A DNA stretch of 8,167 nucleotides. Source: an uncultured Prevotella sp. Lineage in GTDB: Bacteria; Bacteroidota; Bacteroidia; Bacteroidales; Bacteroidaceae. The translations under genes were made by a program, and so were the position numbers. Location: the NCBI GenBank assembly GCA_900542795.1, contig UQPD01000116.1, forward strand, positions 1-8,167. Reading direction: 5' to 3'. Under the pieces are notes generated by a model. It searched no databases. It was not told where the DNA came from and saw only the letters and a program-made list of their open reading frames with translations. Of the stretch, positions 6,004 through 8,167 are shown in pieces. Within the stretch, counting starts at the first letter, position 1. Each line of letters starts with the position of its first letter.

Positions 6004-6014
6004 GCCTTAAGGTG
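5995..6014 (+). other. Small hairpin across the ribBA stop codon
   Basis: CACCTT (5995-6000) pairs with AAGGTG (6009-6014). With the T at 6001 bulged, two further A-T pairs close a 3-base loop, so the TAA stop lies inside the stem. No U tract follows, so it is not a standard terminator. It may only reflect chance or stabilise the ribBA 3' end. Confidence 0.4.
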
Positions 6015-6051
6015 TCAGCACACATGTAACCATCCTAAAAAAATTACGATT

Positions 6052-6774
6052 ATGGAACAAAACATTTATGGCTACAACCCTCAAGCTACCGACCGTGTGC
6101 AAAACTCCACACTCGGTTTCTCAGCATTGATGACCAAAGTATACGTATGGATGACGTTAGCACTTGTTACCACAGGTCTCACCTCGTTCTATGTTGCCAG
6201 CAATGAGAGCTTGCTGTTCAGCATTGTCAGCAGCCAAGGCATATTTTGGGGATTAGCTATTGCAGAATTGGCTTTGGTGTGGATTCTTTCAGCCAACGTC
6301 ATGCGCATGTCGTTCCCCTTGGCAGGATTGATGTTTCTTGCCTACTCCATTCTCAATGGTGTAACCTTCTCTGTGTTGTTCTTGGCATACACCGCCGAGA
6401 GCCTAACCACCACGTTCATGGTAACCGCAGGCACCTTTGGAGCCATGTCGTTAGTAGGCTTGTTCATTAAGAAAGACCTTTCGAGCATCGGCCGTTTCCT
6501 TTTCATGGCACTCATAGGCTTAATTATTGGCACCCTTGTCAATATGTTTGTAGCAAGCAGCGCATTAGAATGGGCTTTAACCTACGCAGGCATTGCCATT
6601 TTCTGCGGCCTCACTGCATACGACACCCAGAAGATGAAAGAGATTTTGCAGCAAAACGAACAGGCTGGCGACACCAACCTACTCAAAATAGCTTTGCTTT
6701 GCAGCCTCTCACTTTATCTCGACTTTATTAACTTGTTCATCTATTTGCTTCGCATTTTCGGAGACAGAAAATAA
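6052..6774 (+). CDS. Bax inhibitor-1 / YccA family membrane protein
   Basis: The product is a 240-residue inner-membrane protein with a short polar N-terminus and about seven hydrophobic helices (roughly 25-49, 63-83, 86-112, 117-139, 147-168, 172-190 and 210-236). The family hallmarks are in the last two helices: GLTAYDTQKMK (186-196) and SLSLYLDFINLFIYLLRIFG (218-237). Bacterial relatives include E. coli YbhL and YccA and B. subtilis YetJ, and YetJ is reported to be a pH-sensitive calcium leak. The two conserved aspartates of that work probably correspond to D191 and D224 here, which is an inference from the motifs. The substrate and role in this organism are unknown. It starts 48 bases after ribBA, with an A-rich leader and no clear promoter, and may be co-transcribed with ribBA. 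No truncation is apparent. Confidence 0.93.
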   Translation: MEQNIYGYNPQATDRVQNSTLGFSALMTKVYVWMTLALVTTGLTSFYVASNESLLFSIVSSQGIFWGLAIAELALVWILSANVMRMSFPLAGLMFLAYSILNGVTFSVLFLAYTAESLTTTFMVTAGTFGAMSLVGLFIKKDLSSIGRFLFMALIGLIIGTLVNMFVASSALEWALTYAGIAIFCGLTAYDTQKMKEILQQNEQAGDTNLLKIALLCSLSLYLDFINLFIYLLRIFGDRK

Positions 6775-6779
6775 ACAAT

Positions 6780-6826
6780 AACTGAGGGTTAAGGGTTTAC
6801 CACAAGTAAGCCCCTAACCCTCAGTT
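6780..6826 (+). terminator. Long stem-loop after the BI-1 gene, possible terminator without U tract
   Basis: Bases 6780-6791 pair perfectly with 6815-6826 (12 bp). After one A-C mismatch, 6793-6800 pairs with 6806-6813 including one G-U, around the loop CACAA. The stem is thus about 21 positions long and starts five bases after the BI-1 stop codon. No U run follows on either strand, so efficient intrinsic termination is doubtful. It could be a 3'-end stabiliser, an RNase III site or a weak terminator between the BI-1 gene and the aminotransferase. Confidence 0.5.
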
Positions 6827-6855
6827 GCTATAATAACCACTAACATTACACTAAA

Positions 6856-8043
6856 ATGCTTTCAACACTCGTAAACCGTTTGGCTCCATCAGCCACTCTT
6901 GCCATGTCGCAAAAGAGCGCAGAACTCAAAGCGCAGGGCGTTGACATTATCAACCTTTCAGTGGGCGAACCCGACTTTAACACTCCCGACCATATTAAGG
7001 AAGCAGCCAAGAAGGCTGTCGACGACAACTACTCACGCTACTCTCCTGTAGCTGGTTACCCTGCCTTGCGCAAAGCCATTTGTGCTAAATTAAAGAACGA
7101 GAACGGATTAGACTACCTCCCCGAGGAAATCGTATGCTCTAATGGTGCTAAGCAGTGTGTGTGCAACGCAGTTATGGCACTTGTTTCACCGGGCGAAGAA
7201 GTTATTATCCCCGCCCCCTACTGGGTAAGCTACCCACAAATGGTGTTAATGGCAGATGGCAAACCTGTGTTTGTTGAAGCCAAGATTGAGCAAGACTTCA
7301 AGATTACTCCCGAACAACTCGAAGCTGCCATTACCCCTAAAACTCGCGCCATCATTCTCTGCTCACCCAGCAACCCCACAGGTTCTGTTTATAGCAAAGA
7401 CGAACTCGAAGCCTTAGCTGTTGTGTTGCGCAAGCACGAGGGTGTATACATCATTAGCGACGAAATCTATGAGCACATCAACTATGTGGGCGAACACGCA
7501 TCTATTGCAGCTTGCGAAGGTTTGAAGGATCGCACCATCGTTATCAACGGTGTGTCAAAGGCATACGCCATGACAGGTTGGCGCATTGGTTTCTTAGCTG
7601 CTCCTCTTGCCATTGCTAAGGCATGCAGCAAACTTCAAGGTCAATACACCAGTGGTCCTTGTTCAGTAAGCCAGGTAGCAGCTACCGAGGCATTTGCAGG
7701 TCCGCAGGAATGTGTCGAGGAGATGCGTCAAGCATTTGAGCGTCGCAAAAACTTAATTGTTAAGTTGGCAAAGGAAATTCCTGGCTTTGAGGTGAACGAC
7801 CCTCATGGTGCCTTCTACCTTTTCCCCAAGTGCAGCTATTACTTTGGTAAAACCGATGGCGAACGCACCATCAACAACTCTATGGACTTTGCCATTTACT
7901 TGCTCGAGGTAGGTCACGTTGCCACTGTTGGCGGTGACGCCTTTGGTTCTCCCGAATGCTTCCGCATGAGCTACGCCACAAGCGATGAAAACATCGTCGA
8001 AGCTTTGCGCAGAATTAAAGAGGCTGTGAGCAAATTACATTGA
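6856..8043 (+). CDS. aspC: PLP-dependent aspartate-type aminotransferase (class I, I-beta)
   Basis: This cytosolic fold-type I enzyme most likely exchanges the amino group between aspartate and 2-oxoglutarate. The 395-residue product carries LSVGEPDFNTP (34-44), SRYSPVAGYPALRKAI (60-75), a cofactor-stacking region APYWVSYPQM (120-129), SPSNPTGSVYS (170-180) with N173, SDEIYEHINY (201-210) with D202 and Y205, the Schiff-base lysine K235 in NGVSKAYAMTGWRIGF (231-246) with R243, and the substrate-carboxylate arginine R370 in FRMSYA. K99 in SNGAKQ lies where the Thermus I-beta enzyme has its dicarboxylate-binding lysine, which favours aspartate. Action on prephenate or other keto acids is possible. 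Length and motifs are complete. The ATG at 6856 follows an A-rich leader without a Shine-Dalgarno or consensus promoter, 29 bases after a long stem-loop. Confidence 0.95.
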   Translation: MLSTLVNRLAPSATLAMSQKSAELKAQGVDIINLSVGEPDFNTPDHIKEAAKKAVDDNYSRYSPVAGYPALRKAICAKLKNENGLDYLPEEIVCSNGAKQCVCNAVMALVSPGEEVIIPAPYWVSYPQMVLMADGKPVFVEAKIEQDFKITPEQLEAAITPKTRAIILCSPSNPTGSVYSKDELEALAVVLRKHEGVYIISDEIYEHINYVGEHASIAACEGLKDRTIVINGVSKAYAMTGWRIGFLAAPLAIAKACSKLQGQYTSGPCSVSQVAATEAFAGPQECVEEMRQAFERRKNLIVKLAKEIPGFEVNDPHGAFYLFPKCSYYFGKTDGERTINNSMDFAIYLLEVGHVATVGGDAFGSPECFRMSYATSDENIVEALRRIKEAVSKLH

Positions 8044-8046
8044 TTT

Positions 8047-8074
8047 TAAGTAATAGGTAATAAGTAATAAGTAA
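8047..8074 (+). repeat. Heptamer tandem repeat TAAGTAA x4
   Basis: Four back-to-back 7-base units, TAAGTAA with one variant TAGGTAA, begin three bases after the aminotransferase stop codon. The last unit continues into TAC, and the ten bases TAAGTAATAC occur again at 8094-8103. The repeat is AT-rich and non-coding and is probably a slippage product. Its function is unknown. Confidence 0.85.
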
Positions 8075-8115
8075 TACAAACTATGTGAGTAGTTAAGTAA
8101 TACTTGCGTCATCCT

Positions 8116-8155
8116 CACCCCGTTAGGTAGGGTGTTCAAAATCCATGATTTTTTT
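8116..8155 (+). terminator. Weak candidate terminator after the aminotransferase
   Basis: CACCC (8116-8120) can pair with GGGTG (8130-8134) across a 9-base loop. AAAATC (8138-8143) can pair with GATTTT (8147-8152) across a 3-base loop, ending in a T run to 8155. The G-C stem is too far from the T run and the second stem is A-T rich, so neither is a strong terminator alone. The window ends 12 bases later. Confidence 0.3.
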
Positions 8156-8167
8156 CTGCACGGTTTT

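Noticed and set aside
6827..6840. TATAAT-like sequence before the aminotransferase as a sigma-70 -10 box
   Set aside because: Bacteroidetes housekeeping promoters use TAnnTTTG with a -33 TTTG rather than TATAAT. No -35 partner is present, and a TATAAT-like string is expected by chance in AT-rich leader sequence.

Overview
The window looks like a housekeeping stretch from a Bacteroidales genome, most likely a Prevotella-type organism. Three lines of evidence support this. At least three -7 boxes match the Bacteroidetes form TAnnTTTG, two of them with a -33 TTTG exactly 19 bases upstream. The main genes lack Shine-Dalgarno sequences and start after A-rich leaders. The gene products (PurT, a very long LptF/LptG permease, RibBA, a Bax-inhibitor-1 protein and an I-beta type aminotransferase) have the form expected in that phylum. 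The genus is an inference from style, not from a database match.

Bases 1-17 are not genomic. They match the inner part of the Tn5/Nextera mosaic-end adapter, so the left edge is a contig end made from a tagmentation library. Bases 18-190 hold no gene, only two small hairpins. A strong terminator at 191-242 then closes purT, which runs leftward (1435-272). Beyond purT lies a gene-poor gap to 2100. It contains the purT -7 box, a 53-codon leftward reading frame with an unusually good Shine-Dalgarno (1774-1613), and about 200 bases of AT-rich sequence. A rightward unit follows: promoter, tRNA with anticodon CAT (2101-2174) and intrinsic terminator.

Between the tRNA and the next gene is a cluster of 46-bp direct repeats and a strong hairpin. 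These run directly into the promoter of the lptF/lptG-type gene, so the promoter appears to be a modified copy of the repeat. From there four genes run rightward: LptF/LptG permease (lipopolysaccharide export), ribBA (riboflavin synthesis), a seven-helix BI-1 family membrane protein, and a PLP aminotransferase. No consensus promoter is visible in the gaps before ribBA, the BI-1 gene or the aminotransferase, so some read-through from the permease promoter is plausible. A 30-bp imperfect repeat (before ribBA) and a 47-nt stem-loop (before the aminotransferase) interrupt the series. The functions are unrelated beyond general cell upkeep: envelope building, flavin, purine and amino-acid metabolism.

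I found no defence system, mobile element, CRISPR array or clearly new multi-gene system. The items most worth checking are the small leftward gene, the repeat-derived promoter, the extended C-terminus of the permease and the adapter remnant.
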